64,000 nt of DNA. Origin: Phytopythium helicoides (lineage: Eukaryota > Oomycota > Peronosporomycetes > Pythiales > Pythiaceae). Where the stretch lies: positions 744,001 through 808,000 of the forward strand of contig JANFNE010000008.1 of NCBI GenBank assembly GCA_024867545.1, given 5' to 3'. The position numbers and the translations under genes are program-made. Within the stretch, counting starts at the first letter, position 1, and every line of letters begins with the position of its first letter. The notes beneath the pieces are model-generated. The model was not told the origin of the DNA, did not search any database, and saw only the letters and a program-made list of their open reading frames with translations. This document shows, one piece after another, positions 40,450-51,279 of the stretch.

Positions 40450-42507
40450 ATGGAGCCCGATCACGAAGCAAGCTTGGCAAGGCTGAAGAAAATCAGGATA
40501 AACAGTTCTGAACAGGAAGCTTTGAGACTGCGAGATGCAACAGCGATTGGGTTTACCGTCCGCACAGTTGCTCGGCGCTTCCAACCACAAGTCGCGAATA
40601 CTGACGTTATTGTGGGCCTCATTGACTCCTTTATCAGCATCTCATCATTCTGGACAATCACAAAAGCCTGCGCTAAGCTCGTCTCTAGTGGCTATTGGCC
40701 GTTAACTCAACTCAGTCTCGCGCGAGTTGCAACATACGAGCGCCATGAATATTCAGAGTCAAAAGTGGTTAATCCGTATGTCAAACACAAACGCTTCTCA
40801 GACTCACTCGTGGTGGCCGTCCACCATGGTAACCGAGATATGATCAATTGGCTGGTGGAGTTTTATCTCCCGACCGGGCGTGTACGTGAAGCAGTGGCAG
40901 AGGCTGTGCGCAATGGTCACTGGGAAGTTTTAAAGTGGCTGCGAGAGAACCACGACTATAGAGTGATGTGGACAGCTTCCTATTTCAAGAGAGACGACTG
41001 GTTCGGCCAATCGGGGATGCTGCGATGGCTATATGAGTTATCAGTGGAGAAAAACATTGATGCAAAAGACTTATTTCTTGACGCAGCTGCGGCAAGCGGT
41101 GATCTGGTACTTATCCACTGGGGACTAAGTACCTGCGAAGTGTTCAAAAGTGACAAGTTCATCAACCTTGTGAAGGCCAAAGGACTTAAATCTGCAGCTA
41201 GGCAAGGTCAAATCGACACTTTAGATTGGGCTTGGGAGAAGTTTGGAAACTTTATTTCAGCTGACCTAGTCAATTCTGCATGCGAAGGAGGGCAGGTCAA
41301 AACTGTCGAGTGGTTCATGCGCAAAAAGAATTTAACACTTAAGTTGAGAGCACTTGATAAGGCTATCCGTGCCAAGCAGTGGTTTTTCGCCATGGACGTG
41401 CTGAACCGTGGCTGGCTGGGCCAGGACCGTCCATACGACTATGGGACGCATTGGAAAAACAACTGTCTGGCCAATTCTCTTCTCGATGCCGCAGTCTCGC
41501 ACGGTGAAATCAAGATAGTGCAGAGTTTGTTGCCAAAGTACACATTCAGTGAAGAGATACTGTGCAAAGGGGCTGAAAGTGCTGCGAGTCGAGGATTGAT
41601 CGAAATTGTCAAGGTTCTACTAGCACACCCAGCGATGGCGTCCAGTTCAAAACCCATTTCTGTGACTGGAGCTGTCGTCAGCGGCCATATCGAGGTCATC
41701 CAGCTGCTGGAAGAGCATCACCGGGCATCGCTTATTCTTGATCCCAACATTTGGGGTGATACGACCAGATGTATCCGAGAGAACGGGTCACATTTTGAGT
41801 GTGCAAGCCCTTCAATTGGGACTTTGGCCAACCACGTCGAAACCATCAACTGGCTGATGAACCACCACAGAGCGACTGCGACAGAGGAGATGCTTATACC
41901 ATGGCGGAATTTTCTCATGACTTTGATCAGAGCTGCCTCGACGAACGGGCGCTTGCAAATTGTCGAACTCCTGCACTCAGAGTGCCACGACGCATCTGGT
42001 TGTCTTGATGCCTTCTATTCTGCATCAAAAGGTGGGCACTTGTTGACTATGCAATGGATGCACACCCACTGTAGCTACGTCCAAACAGCCAGCTTATCAA
42101 CTGCTGTACGTAACGCTTCACAGTATGGACATGTCCATATCATGACCTGGCTTGATTCATTCCCCAATCGTTGCCAACTTCTTCCGAGCATCGACTACAC
42201 AGCTGCAGCTGAGAATGGCCATGTTGCATTTCTTGACTTTTGTCTTCGTCGCGACCCAGAAACCCTTGTTCCAGCTGAAGCAATCAGTGCAGCCTGCGCT
42301 AATGGGCAGCTCGAGATTCTTTTCCTAATTTACTCTCAGACCAAGGCCATGAAAACACATATCAGTGATGAGGCGCTCGGTGCTGCCCCAATCGAGGCAC
42401 TACAGTTTCTAGCCGCAAACATTGCCCCAGGATTTGATTATAGACTTCGCCGCTTCATGCGCTCTCATGTGCACCGTGATCGGCAATTGCTTAAATCATT
42501 GAAGTGA
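40450..42507 (+). CDS. Divergent ankyrin-family protein E
   Basis: 685 residues from ATG 40450 (MEPDHEASLARLKKIRINSS); an earlier in-frame ATG at 40357 is less likely. It keeps the family N-terminal block (GLIDSFISISSFWTITKACA, NPYVKHKRFSDSLV, NWLVEFYLPTGRVREAV, GHWEVLKWLRENHDYRVMW). The body contains ankyrin-like helices (SGHIEVIQLLEEH, NGRLQIVELLHSE, GGHLLTMQWMHTH) without the EGCT box. Repeat length is irregular. It is an old member that either never had, or lost, the homogenised 28-residue array. It lies 128 bases after gene D on the same strand and ends 219 bases from the end of gene F. Confidence 0.87.
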   Translation: MEPDHEASLARLKKIRINSSEQEALRLRDATAIGFTVRTVARRFQPQVANTDVIVGLIDSFISISSFWTITKACAKLVSSGYWPLTQLSLARVATYERHEYSESKVVNPYVKHKRFSDSLVVAVHHGNRDMINWLVEFYLPTGRVREAVAEAVRNGHWEVLKWLRENHDYRVMWTASYFKRDDWFGQSGMLRWLYELSVEKNIDAKDLFLDAAAASGDLVLIHWGLSTCEVFKSDKFINLVKAKGLKSAARQGQIDTLDWAWEKFGNFISADLVNSACEGGQVKTVEWFMRKKNLTLKLRALDKAIRAKQWFFAMDVLNRGWLGQDRPYDYGTHWKNNCLANSLLDAAVSHGEIKIVQSLLPKYTFSEEILCKGAESAASRGLIEIVKVLLAHPAMASSSKPISVTGAVVSGHIEVIQLLEEHHRASLILDPNIWGDTTRCIRENGSHFECASPSIGTLANHVETINWLMNHHRATATEEMLIPWRNFLMTLIRAASTNGRLQIVELLHSECHDASGCLDAFYSASKGGHLLTMQWMHTHCSYVQTASLSTAVRNASQYGHVHIMTWLDSFPNRCQLLPSIDYTAAAENGHVAFLDFCLRRDPETLVPAEAISAACANGQLEILFLIYSQTKAMKTHISDEALGAAPIEALQFLAANIAPGFDYRLRRFMRSHVHRDRQLLKSLK

Positions 42508-42726
42508 AATTTGGCGAAGTTAAACTTCACGATCGACGTGCAACCACGACTCGGTTGTATTTAATACCTCTAAAAGATAGATTCATTTTTTTTTATTTAC
42601 CAGCATCTAACCAATCTCTTGGTGTCGACTAAATCGGCGGGAAATGAAACGATGTCGTTAGAGGATATCTCGGCGTGCTCGGGGGTAAAGATCGGAACCT
42701 CACGAGTCTACCTATTTAGTGATATC

Positions 42727-44823
42727 CTACAAATTACCTGTTTCTGCTTTCAGCCGCTCCAGTTCTTGCAGGCAGTCTTCCACGTATGGGTCGTACGCTC
42801 CTCCTGGCATCTTTGGAAGGTAGCTAATCGACTCTGGAAACTCTCGTGCGAGCCACTGAACAACTTCCATGTCGTCTGTTCGTGCCGCTGCGTCAATACT
42901 CCGAGGGTCAACGGCAAATCTCCCATCTTCTTGAATGGCTATCGCAACCTCTAGGTTTCCCCAGTCTAGCGCGCTGTGCATGGTGCGACTGCCAAACACC
43001 GCACCTTTCAGGTGCTTCAACAAGTACTTGACAATGTCGAGATGTCCATAAGATGCCGCGATGGTAATGGCGTCGACGGTGAATCCTTCCCGCCTATTTT
43101 CGACTAGAAATTGAACGACTTTCAAATGGCCAAGCTCCGCTGCGATGTCGATCGCGTCTGTCGTGCATCCTTCATTTCTGTTATCATGAAGCCATTTCAC
43201 GACATCCAGCAGCCCGTGAGCTGCTGCGTGATCCATAGCATGTGTCGTGCATCCCTCAGAGCGGTTGGTGTGTAACCATTGCAGCATCTCCAGGCTACCG
43301 ATTGCTGCAACATCATCCATTCCCGGTGGAGTGCACCCCTCAGAACGGTTTTGGTGAAGCCACTTGACGACTTCCAAGTGTCCATTGCACGCAGCTTCAT
43401 CCATGGCTTGAGATGTACAGCCTTCTTTTCGGTTTTCGTGCAGCCATTGAATGACTTCAAGATGGCCACCACATGCTGCGCTGTCCATCGCTTCTGTAGT
43501 ACAGCCTTCACTTCGATTCTCATGGAGCCATTGAACGATGCTGAGGTGGTTCGCAGAGGCTGCGCTGTCCATCGCTTCCGTTGTGCAGCCTTCGCTTCGA
43601 TTTTTGTGCAAATATTTCACAATGTCGAGGTGGCCATTGCCTGCAGCTCTGTCCATTGCACTTTCTGTACAACCCTCGTCCCGGTTTTCGTGCAACCACG
43701 TGACTATCTCGAGATGACCCGCCTCGGCTGCCGAGTCCATTGCGTCCACCGAACACACGCCTTTGCACTTCTCGTGGATCACCTTGATCACATCCAACCG
43801 TCCTTTCGCAGCTGCAATATCGATGACGCGAGTCACGATGAACAGGAACTCGACCTGAAGTTTGTTGAGCCCCCACACAACAATATCCAAGTTGTTGCTC
43901 TGCTTGGCGGCTTGTAGCAGCGCTCCTCCTCCGACTTCGTGGATTGACGCACATAGACGCAGCCATTTGGCCAGCTTCTTGTGCCCACCAGTGACTGCCG
44001 CATCCATGTGCTGCTTGGTCAGCTTTACTCCAAGACGATAGCTGGCCCACTTGATCACGGAGAGATGCCCGCGTCTGGCGGCTGCGATCGTGTCTGGCTC
44101 GACGTATGAGAGGTCGAGTCCGATCAAGAACTCGGCCAGGTCGGCGTTCCCCTCCTTCATCGCGACGTCCATCAGATACCTCTTGTCGTCAATGTTGACG
44201 GGTGAGACGTAGTCGTGCAGCCACTGCACGGTCTCAAACTTGTCTCCATCCGCGGCTGCCAGAATCTCGTCTCGAGACCACACGATGCGGTCGCCGTGCT
44301 TGTCGTACAGCCACTTGAGCACGTGCAGCTGGCCAAAGTGCGCCGCCGTGACCAGCGGGTGGCGCACTCTGCCCTGTGGGAGGTACTCCTCTACGAGCCA
44401 CTGCACGATCTTCAGATCTCCTCGCTTCACAGCGTTCTCCAGCGCCTGCGTGAAGCTCCTGCGCTTGAGAATGGGGTCCCGAGCTGGATCTTCAAGCGCC
44501 GCGATCCTCGGCAGCAGCCGCAGCGCGCCGGGCAGCGCCGTGCCGCAGGCCTCGGCCACCGTCCAGCGGCCCGCGACGCTCACAAACGCGTCCACGAGCC
44601 ACACGACGTCGCTGATGGCGCTGACCGCCGCGTTCAGGCGGCAGACGACGGCCACGCTCGTCATGGGAGAAGCGGCGCAGCGTCGCGAGTTCTTGGCCGT
44701 TTGGCGCGCGCGGCGGCTCGTTGGAACGCTCGGGGCGTCTGCTTCGTGCTCAGATGCGTCGTGGGGCTCGAAAAGGTCCGTGGAGGCGTCGCGGAGGCGC
44801 TTGAGCGGCGGTGGCGACGCCAT
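42727..44823 (-). CDS. Ankyrin-repeat protein F, longest EGCT array
   Basis: 698 residues from ATG 44821-44823 (MASPPPLKRLRDASTDLFEP). The frame is open 77 codons further upstream, but that part is unlike any relative. Here the N-terminal family block is preceded by about 50 basic and acidic residues with PPPLKRLRD and SRRARQTAKNSRR, possible nuclear targeting signals. Then come MTSVAVVCRLNA, WLVDAFVSVAGRW and WLVEEYLPQGRVRHP. About nine tandem 28-residue repeats follow, the longest array in the window (AMDSAASANHLSIVQWLHEN, AMDSAACGGHLEVIQWLHEN, AMDEAACNGHLEVVKWLHQN). The C-terminus is PGGAYDPYVEDCLQELERLK, echoing gene D. Confidence 0.9.
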   Translation of the reverse strand: MASPPPLKRLRDASTDLFEPHDASEHEADAPSVPTSRRARQTAKNSRRCAASPMTSVAVVCRLNAAVSAISDVVWLVDAFVSVAGRWTVAEACGTALPGALRLLPRIAALEDPARDPILKRRSFTQALENAVKRGDLKIVQWLVEEYLPQGRVRHPLVTAAHFGQLHVLKWLYDKHGDRIVWSRDEILAAADGDKFETVQWLHDYVSPVNIDDKRYLMDVAMKEGNADLAEFLIGLDLSYVEPDTIAAARRGHLSVIKWASYRLGVKLTKQHMDAAVTGGHKKLAKWLRLCASIHEVGGGALLQAAKQSNNLDIVVWGLNKLQVEFLFIVTRVIDIAAAKGRLDVIKVIHEKCKGVCSVDAMDSAAEAGHLEIVTWLHENRDEGCTESAMDRAAGNGHLDIVKYLHKNRSEGCTTEAMDSAASANHLSIVQWLHENRSEGCTTEAMDSAACGGHLEVIQWLHENRKEGCTSQAMDEAACNGHLEVVKWLHQNRSEGCTPPGMDDVAAIGSLEMLQWLHTNRSEGCTTHAMDHAAAHGLLDVVKWLHDNRNEGCTTDAIDIAAELGHLKVVQFLVENRREGFTVDAITIAASYGHLDIVKYLLKHLKGAVFGSRTMHSALDWGNLEVAIAIQEDGRFAVDPRSIDAAARTDDMEVVQWLAREFPESISYLPKMPGGAYDPYVEDCLQELERLKAETGNL

Positions 44824-45570
44824 CTTGACGCGCTTCCGGCTGTGGTTGCGCTGTTGGGGGCGACGAGGAGCGCTGGAGTTATCAGCCAATGGGAGGGAGG
44901 GATGGCGGGAGGAATAGTGGTGATTCGCTAAAAATAGGACGAGAACTTCAACGTCAACATGGTCAAGTTCGAATTGGAATTGGAGACGAATGCATTGCTC
45001 AAGGTTGTGCTTGCTGTGGGACACAACCGCTCTTGCAAAACCATTGGCATCCATTGGTGAGGATTGGTGAAGTTGCAGCTCGGCAACGGAATTGCACTCA
45101 ATTCATTCAATGCAAGGCACGAAAATAACTGACCAACCTGAAGCTAACGCTTGTAACATGATCAGCGCTTTCCTTGATTTGAATTCAGTCGCAGATACAG
45201 TTTATCCATCTACGTTGGCTTTTCAGAGCTGTATTCAATGATTTCAAATGGAGAGGCGCAAAGGTCCTGTAATCCAGCCGAGCACTTTTTTACTCAACAC
45301 CAGGCATTATCGTGAAAGAGCTGCACAGCAATTGTATAATCTCCGTGCCATAACGTTTTCTGCACAATATTGTTACATCATTGGACTCGTTCGACATCAT
45401 CTACCAGACAAAATTCGTGTTGACCTCCGTTCATTATCTTGAAGCTTTGATACGCTTTCTAAAACTCACTTCGCGAGATGAAATCCTTCGTTATCGATTT
45501 CGTTGCCACTTCGTTTGTTCATATCCCCCAAGCAATCCAATCGAGTTATCAGCATATCATCACATAAGCA
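44824..45570. other. Gap upstream of gene F
   Basis: No supported gene; somewhat AT-rich. Confidence 0.4.
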
Positions 45571-46203
45571 TTAATCAACTGCTTGTTTCAAAAACCTGAT
45601 CTTGTCTCCTCGTTCAACAACACTCTTCTCCACCTTTGAAAGCTTCCAAAGTATGGTTGGGTTACGAACGGAATAGAGATTATATGGTCGAGACTTCTCT
45701 GTATTAATCAGCACAGGACTTCTAAGCGGGTTTGTTTTAAGAACTAGGTACTTGCACTCTGAGAGAGCAAGTAATCGCATCACAAGTGCATGAAGGTGGT
45801 TGCGCAGCCACTCGAGAATGTACTGTTGCCCCGAGCGGATTGCTAGATTTTGTCTCGCGGATACATCTGGTCGGGATATACTCGCCGACAACCAATTGAT
45901 TGAGTTCCCCGAGTCGTAGCCAGAGTAGGAGCTTCGCGAATCAATTTTGGTTGAAAACTTGCACAAAGGGACACGTATCTCAAGTGGACCTTTGCCGCAA
46001 CCATCGTCCGGTATCCGTTGAGCAGATCGAAACACTTCGGCGCACGCTGGTGGCTCCTTCCATTCTTTTGTGACCCTGATAAGCTCATCGATTGCGAGCA
46101 GAACAGATCCAACCCCGGCAAGACGAGGATGAACGTGGATGCAGACGATCCGGACCGTTTGCAAAATATCTTCCCGTGGCGTAGCACGCTTTGAGATCGC
46201 CAA
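45571..46203 (-). pseudogene. Ankyrin-family N-terminal relic
   Basis: The frame is open for 210 codons but matches only the family N-terminal block: TVRIVCIHVHPRLAGVGSVL with LAIDELIRVTKEW (compare VTVVCRSQPQVAD and WLIDAFLDVTRQW of gene I), then NSINWLSASI and AIRSGQQYILEWLRNHLHAL in place of WLVEEYLP and the following helices. Several expected positions are scrambled. After about 45780 nothing matches and no repeats exist. It is probably a truncated, decayed copy between F and TMEM267. Confidence 0.6.
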
Positions 46204-46447
46204 CTCCTAGAAGTCGCAACCAGTTCTTCCTCGATCACCGCCTTCACAAGCGTTACACGAGAGTGCTTCTCCACCTTCGCAATGGAGTTGGGCCATTTGA
46301 AAGTCACCGAGTAGTTTCTTGCGAGAACTTGACCCAGTTGAAGTGCGCATGTCAATAACGTTAATAATAATGTTCGTAACCGCCCCGTCGGTATTGGCGT
46401 CGCATTTGCATCACGGATCGCTCGCCAAGCAGCGGCTCCTCCTGCCC

Positions 46448-47422
46448 ATGGCGGCGGCTCGAGGCTCGTCTCACGGAGCAGCGCGGACGGCGCAGCGTCT
46501 GCTGATGGCGCTGCTGCTCCTCGTCTGCCTGGCGGGCGACTGGTTCCAGCTCCAGCAGTGCGTCGCGACGTCGCGCTGACGAGCAGCTACGCAACGAATA
46601 AGCTGACGGTGGGTGGCTCGCAGGGCGGTGCTCAAGGACGCGCAGCTGGTGCGGCACCTGGCGGACAGCGCCACGCACGGCGCCGTCGCCTTTTGCTGCT
46701 GGGGCGTCTTCCTGTGCGAGCTGGCGCTCGTGGACCGCGACTTCCGCCGACGCCACGGGCTCTGCCTGTCGCGCACGTACGATGAGCAGCAGAGGAGCAA
46801 GCCCAGCACCGAGGAGCCCGCGGCACCGAGCAGAGAGGTCTACGGCAAGCTGTTCGTTCGCTGCACGCTGGCTGCGCTGGCCGCCATGCTGCTGGATTTG
46901 GACCACTTCATCGCCGCGGGGTCCTTCAGCATCGCGGGGGCCACGCACCTCAAGGGCCGGCCTTTTGGACACGCAGTCACGTTCATCGCCGTGCTGGTCG
47001 CTGCTGTGAGGAGGTACGCCAAGCACCGCAGCGCGTGGACGCGCAGGCTCCGCGTGAGCTTCGTGGTCGTCTCGCTGCTCTCGCACCAGCTGCGCGACGG
47101 CTTCCGCCGCGGTCTCTGGTTCTGGCCGCTAGGGTCCACGCCGCCCATCCCGTACGCGCTCTACCTCGTCATGGAGCAGGGTCTCCCACTCGTCATGGCG
47201 CACTGGGTGCTGCGAGTCAAGGACTCGCGACGACCTGGAGATGACACCGGAATCGACGATGGAGGTGGAAACGGTCAGGGAATCCCCCTCAAGATCGGTC
47301 AAAACGGCCGTGACGACGACGAGGTGACGCTGCTCACTGCGAGGGAGGACGAGAGCGACGAGAGCGACGAGGACGGCGAGATCGCGCCGACCAGGGCGTC
47401 CCGTGGAGAGCTGATCGTCTAG
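46448..47422 (+). CDS. TMEM267: TMEM267-like membrane protein
   Basis: Exon 1 is 46448-46557 (first helix LLMALLLLVCLAGDWFQLQ). A 66-base intron, 46558-46623 (GTGCGT...GCAG), splits a Gln codon. Exon 2 is 46624-47422; 302 residues. The family core is clear: ADSATHGAVAFCCWGVFLCE, LAAMLLDLDHFIAAGSFSI with the D-x-D-H motif, LKGRPFGHAVTFIAVLV, and LSHQLRDGFRRGLWFWPLGS. The Asp and His residues inside the membrane region resemble those of membrane-bound metal-dependent hydrolase-like proteins. The family's activity is not established. The acidic C-terminal tail (about 70 residues, DESDESDEDGE) is longer than in animal members. Confidence 0.85.
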
Positions 47423-47499
47423 TGAACTACTCCGCTACTTTTATTCTACATAGAGTTGCCACGTCGGCCTCCTTCATTGAGACGTAATACGCGCTGCGT

Positions 47500-49350
47500 C
47501 TATCGAGACTTGATGCGCGAATGCTCAGCTGAAGGCAGTGCGCTTGATCCTGCTGCATTCATAATTTTAGCGAGCTCCTCGTGCTCGTCGCAATCCTCTC
47601 TCCAGCGATAGTGGACTCGGTCCATAGCATCCTCGACTCGGAGGGTGAGTCTGTCGAGCATCCAGGCTAGAATCTCGACTCTTCTCATTTGAAGCGCCTT
47701 CCGGACAGACCAGTCTCCCCACTTGCATCGTCTGTCGGTATCCAGAGCCATGACGACATCAAAGTTGTTAGCTGCCACCGCAGCTTCCATTGCGTTTTCA
47801 CCGATTGAACCTCCAGGAAATCGAGCAAGCAGCCACTGGACGGCTTTCACACGTCCGCGCGATGATGCAGCCACAATCACACTATCCATGATTGGCTGTT
47901 TACAAGTGCAGTGCAACCACTCGATAACATCGAGATGCCCATTTCGAGCAGCATTTTCAAATGCTGCATTGGTAAAGCCTTCTCCGCGATGCTCGTGCAA
48001 GAATTTGAGGATTGATAGATGCCCGAACTGCGCTGCTCCATCCATTGCAGCTGCAGTGCAACCTTCGGTTCGATATTGGTGCAGCCATTTCACCATTTCC
48101 AAATGTCCGTTGGCGGCTGCTTGGTCCATTGCTCGAGTAGTGCAACCTTCGGTTCGATGTTGGTGCAACCACTTCACCATCTCCAAATGATTGTGCTCGG
48201 CAGCTCCATCCATTGCAGCTGTTGAGCATCCTTCAGTTCGATGAGTATTCAGCCACTCGAAGGTCTCGAAATGCTCGTTACTTGCTGCGCCATCCATTGC
48301 AGATGGAGTGCAACCTTCGCAGCGGTTTTCGTGGAGCCATACCACAACATTTAGATGGCCATTGCGTGCCGCAATATCCATTGCTCGCGTCGTCCATTTG
48401 GATCGCGTGAGCGTGTGCAGCAGTTGGATGATGTCGAGGCGACCGTGCTCGGCTGCTGCATCAACAACACATCCGAGACGATCAGCGTTGAGGACAGTCA
48501 GCGTCTCGAGGGCCCACTTGACAGTGTCAAACCGCTTGAGCTTTGTTGCCATCAGTAAGACCTCTACGCTAGTGAATCGAGTAACCCCACGCTCGTGAAG
48601 CCATTGAGCTAGCTCCGTTTTCCCGAAGCTGATTGCTTCATCCATGTGACCTTGGTCGAGATTTGCATGGCGACGCGAGATAGTCCACATTAGAGCAGCA
48701 CGTTGACCCCATCGAGCTCCACAGCGCAACGCAACGTCCATATTTGACGGTGGAGGATCAAGGCAAAACAGCCATTCCAATAGTGCCAGAGCGCCAATCA
48801 TCATCGCTGTCATGAGAAGATACTCCTTGTCTTGGGTCGTAGCGCGCGAAATGTTCTCATGAAACCACTTTGCCACCTCGACGCTGCGGGCTTGGGCCAA
48901 CGACGACTGCGACCAAATGACACGATCATCATGATTGTCGCGGAGCCACCGCAGAAAGTCGACTCGACCTGAGCTCACGGCGGTGCTAATCCCACGGCGA
49001 ATAACCCCAGCAGAATTGTACTCTTCAATGAGCCATCGAGCAACGTCAAGGTTCCCGTTCTCGATGGCAGCCTCCAGAGCGTCAGAAAACACCTGTTGTT
49101 TCACGAACGGATTGATACGGTGGTTCTCGCGTGCATTGATACGTTTGAGAAGGTGTAGTAGCCCAGGGACTCGCTTATTGCACGCCGTAGAGATCGTCCA
49201 GAGACTCGTTGAATCGAGGTACGCGTTAACAGATGACGCAACGTGTGGCAGGGCGTCGACGCGTGTGTTGGAGCGGCAGACGAGAGCAACGCTGGTCAGA
49301 AGATGCTGACCAGCGAAGCCATAGGAGCCGTTGGCAGCTCCTTTCACCAT
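47500..49350 (-). CDS. Ankyrin-repeat protein H
   Basis: 616 residues from ATG 49348-49350 (MVKGAANGSYGFAGQHLLTS). The frame is open 76 codons upstream, but that sequence has no family counterpart. N-terminal block: LTSVALVCRSN, TSLWTISTACNKRV, NPFVKQQVFSDAL, RWLIEEYNSAGVIRRGI. Six 28-residue repeats include adjacent near-identical ones (GHLEMVKWLHQHRTEGCTT beside GHLEMVKWLHQYRTEGCTA), a sign of recent internal duplication or homogenisation. The C-terminal region keeps ILAWMLDRL at the CWMW position. It converges on TMEM267 with 77 bases between stops. Confidence 0.9.
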   Translation of the reverse strand: MVKGAANGSYGFAGQHLLTSVALVCRSNTRVDALPHVASSVNAYLDSTSLWTISTACNKRVPGLLHLLKRINARENHRINPFVKQQVFSDALEAAIENGNLDVARWLIEEYNSAGVIRRGISTAVSSGRVDFLRWLRDNHDDRVIWSQSSLAQARSVEVAKWFHENISRATTQDKEYLLMTAMMIGALALLEWLFCLDPPPSNMDVALRCGARWGQRAALMWTISRRHANLDQGHMDEAISFGKTELAQWLHERGVTRFTSVEVLLMATKLKRFDTVKWALETLTVLNADRLGCVVDAAAEHGRLDIIQLLHTLTRSKWTTRAMDIAARNGHLNVVVWLHENRCEGCTPSAMDGAASNEHFETFEWLNTHRTEGCSTAAMDGAAEHNHLEMVKWLHQHRTEGCTTRAMDQAAANGHLEMVKWLHQYRTEGCTAAAMDGAAQFGHLSILKFLHEHRGEGFTNAAFENAARNGHLDVIEWLHCTCKQPIMDSVIVAASSRGRVKAVQWLLARFPGGSIGENAMEAAVAANNFDVVMALDTDRRCKWGDWSVRKALQMRRVEILAWMLDRLTLRVEDAMDRVHYRWREDCDEHEELAKIMNAAGSSALPSAEHSRIKSR

Positions 49351-49681
49351 TCTGGCGGATTTGCAAGTGACATAGTCTTCTGTGATTGAGTCCGCTCGTC
49401 TTGCGTGACGGAGGATGGAATATCGGGAATCCAATGAAAGAATCGAATGCCAGCTCACTTTCTTCTTCAATATCAGGGTGGACCCATGGATGAGCAGAGC
49501 ATGAAGACCTGATACGTGGATTGGAAACTGGAGCTGCTGGATCCTGGCCTGGCATATCACGGCGCACTCAATTTTCAAAGAGACGGACGGAAAATCTACT
49601 CACTACGTACGCTATACCAAACCTAGCGGGTTCAGACTTTGACGTACACTTTAACCTTCTACCCACCATGCCATGCCATCG

Positions 49682-51010
49682 CTAATCCTCAATTGCGTGG
49701 GCACGAAGCCACTCGACGATAAGGTCGTGACCGTGGAGAGAAGCAGTCAACTCTGCATAAGCACTGCACGATTCACGACGATTCGCAAACAACCATTGCA
49801 CAACATCCAGATGACCGTTTGCCGCCGCACGAGTCATCGCCTGAGTCGTGCAGCCTTCGGTACGGTTGCTGTGCAGCCACTTGAGCATCTCCAAGTGACC
49901 GAACGCCGCCGCGTTATCCATCGCAGCAGTCGTGCATCCTTCACTTCGATGTGAGTGCAGCCATTGAACTACGTCGAGGTGGTTTCTCTTGGCAGCTCCG
50001 TCCATGGCTGCGGTAGTACATCCTTCGGAACGGTGAGAATGCAACCATTTAACTGCATCGAGTCGTCCGTATCCAGCTGCTATATCCATTGTCTTGGTGG
50101 AGCAAATGCCAGTGTAGGCTGCACTAAGAGCGTCGAGAACATTGACACTTGAGAACTTGGCAGCCAAGTGAATCGAACGATGTAGTTGATCAGTGTTCAG
50201 CACGTGCAACGTCCGCAGAGCCCATTCGACAGATTGGAACCGGAGGAGAGTCGCAGCCTCGACTATTGTGCTAGCTTCGATTGAACCGCTGACGCCAGCT
50301 TCGAACAACCACTGGGCAACTTCGATTTGTTCGTGGATCACCGCCTCATCCATATGGCTCTGATCTAGCACTGCTCCTTCTTGGGCTCCAGCCCACTTGA
50401 CGATGTGTGTGTAACCAAGCCGCACTGCTTGCATCACGCCATCACGAACGTCCAGATCGTCAACTGGGAGGTCAACAGAAAGCATCCACTCGATTGTTTC
50501 CAAGTCGCCTCGCTTCATCGCACACTTCAGCAAGACTGTGCAGACGGAGAAATCCATCGCAAGAGCTTCGTTGTGAAGCCACCGAAGTGTCCGCAACGAA
50601 CTTGCCGACCAAAACGCTTGCTTCCACCAGAACTCGCTTACGCGGTTTTGCGCACGGAACCACTGTAATATCTCCAGTCTGTTGTAGAGCACCGCGATGC
50701 CGACATGAGGCCCGAGACTTCCAATCGGAAAGTACTCGCTGGTAAGCCACTTCACAGTTTCCAAGCTGTTGCTTGAGATGGCGTTCCCGAGCCCAACCTT
50801 GAACATCATCTCTCTGTCGACGATTTGGTCTTCATTTGCTGCAATTCGCCTCAGCAGGCGAACGGGAACGCATTTGCCACTTGCCGACGGGATTGTCCAT
50901 TGTCGAGTCACATCCAGGAAAGCGTCGATAAGCCACACAACGCCTGAGATATCTGCAACCTGTGGTTGGGACCGGCACACGACGGTGACGCTAGCCAAAG
51001 GCGAGGCCAT
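49682..51010 (-). CDS. Ankyrin-repeat protein I (short)
   Basis: 442 residues from ATG 51008-51010. N-terminal block: MASPLASVTVVCRSQPQVAD, WLIDAFLDVTRQWTIPSA, RLLRRIAANEDQ, KWLTSEYFPIGSL. Only four EGCT repeats, ending in the degenerate NRRESCSAYAELTASLHGHD and IVEWLRAHAIED. The last 344 bases of the repeat region (49704-50047) are almost identical to the same region of gene J, whereas the N-terminal halves differ substantially. It lacks the post-repeat domain of A and B, so either the pair ended early in their ancestor or they were truncated together. Confidence 0.9.
   Translation of the reverse strand: MASPLASVTVVCRSQPQVADISGVVWLIDAFLDVTRQWTIPSASGKCVPVRLLRRIAANEDQIVDREMMFKVGLGNAISSNSLETVKWLTSEYFPIGSLGPHVGIAVLYNRLEILQWFRAQNRVSEFWWKQAFWSASSLRTLRWLHNEALAMDFSVCTVLLKCAMKRGDLETIEWMLSVDLPVDDLDVRDGVMQAVRLGYTHIVKWAGAQEGAVLDQSHMDEAVIHEQIEVAQWLFEAGVSGSIEASTIVEAATLLRFQSVEWALRTLHVLNTDQLHRSIHLAAKFSSVNVLDALSAAYTGICSTKTMDIAAGYGRLDAVKWLHSHRSEGCTTAAMDGAAKRNHLDVVQWLHSHRSEGCTTAAMDNAAAFGHLEMLKWLHSNRTEGCTTQAMTRAAANGHLDVVQWLFANRRESCSAYAELTASLHGHDLIVEWLRAHAIED
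49704..50047 (-). repeat. 344-bp block shared with gene J, copy in gene I
   Basis: Matches 51311-51654 base for base with five differences by eye and no gap (about 98.5 per cent). It covers the last three to four repeats. Similarity drops sharply at both edges. Confidence 0.9.
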
Positions 51011-51279
51011 CGTCCAGGCCTCTCAGGTGTGAGAGTGTTAGTTGTGAGGTCGAGGATTCTGCTGGACGCGTGCAATCCAACCTTCACTCACACATGCACA
51101 CCATTCTCAAAGGCATGCTTCAACTTCAAGGCGTCTTAGCACCATTCACGTCAAAAACCAGCATTGATAGAAACGGTGGATACAACAAGCGAGTTACTTC
51201 GAAGCGCATTGAACACAGGGAGGTATTCCTAAGTGGAACACAAATGAAGCGTGCTGATCACTCCAGAGTTTAAAGGAAT

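Noticed and set aside
42727..44000. 84-base periodic repeat looking like a satellite or CRISPR-like array
   Set aside because: The period is the 28-codon ankyrin unit of gene F; there are no spacers or noncoding repeats.
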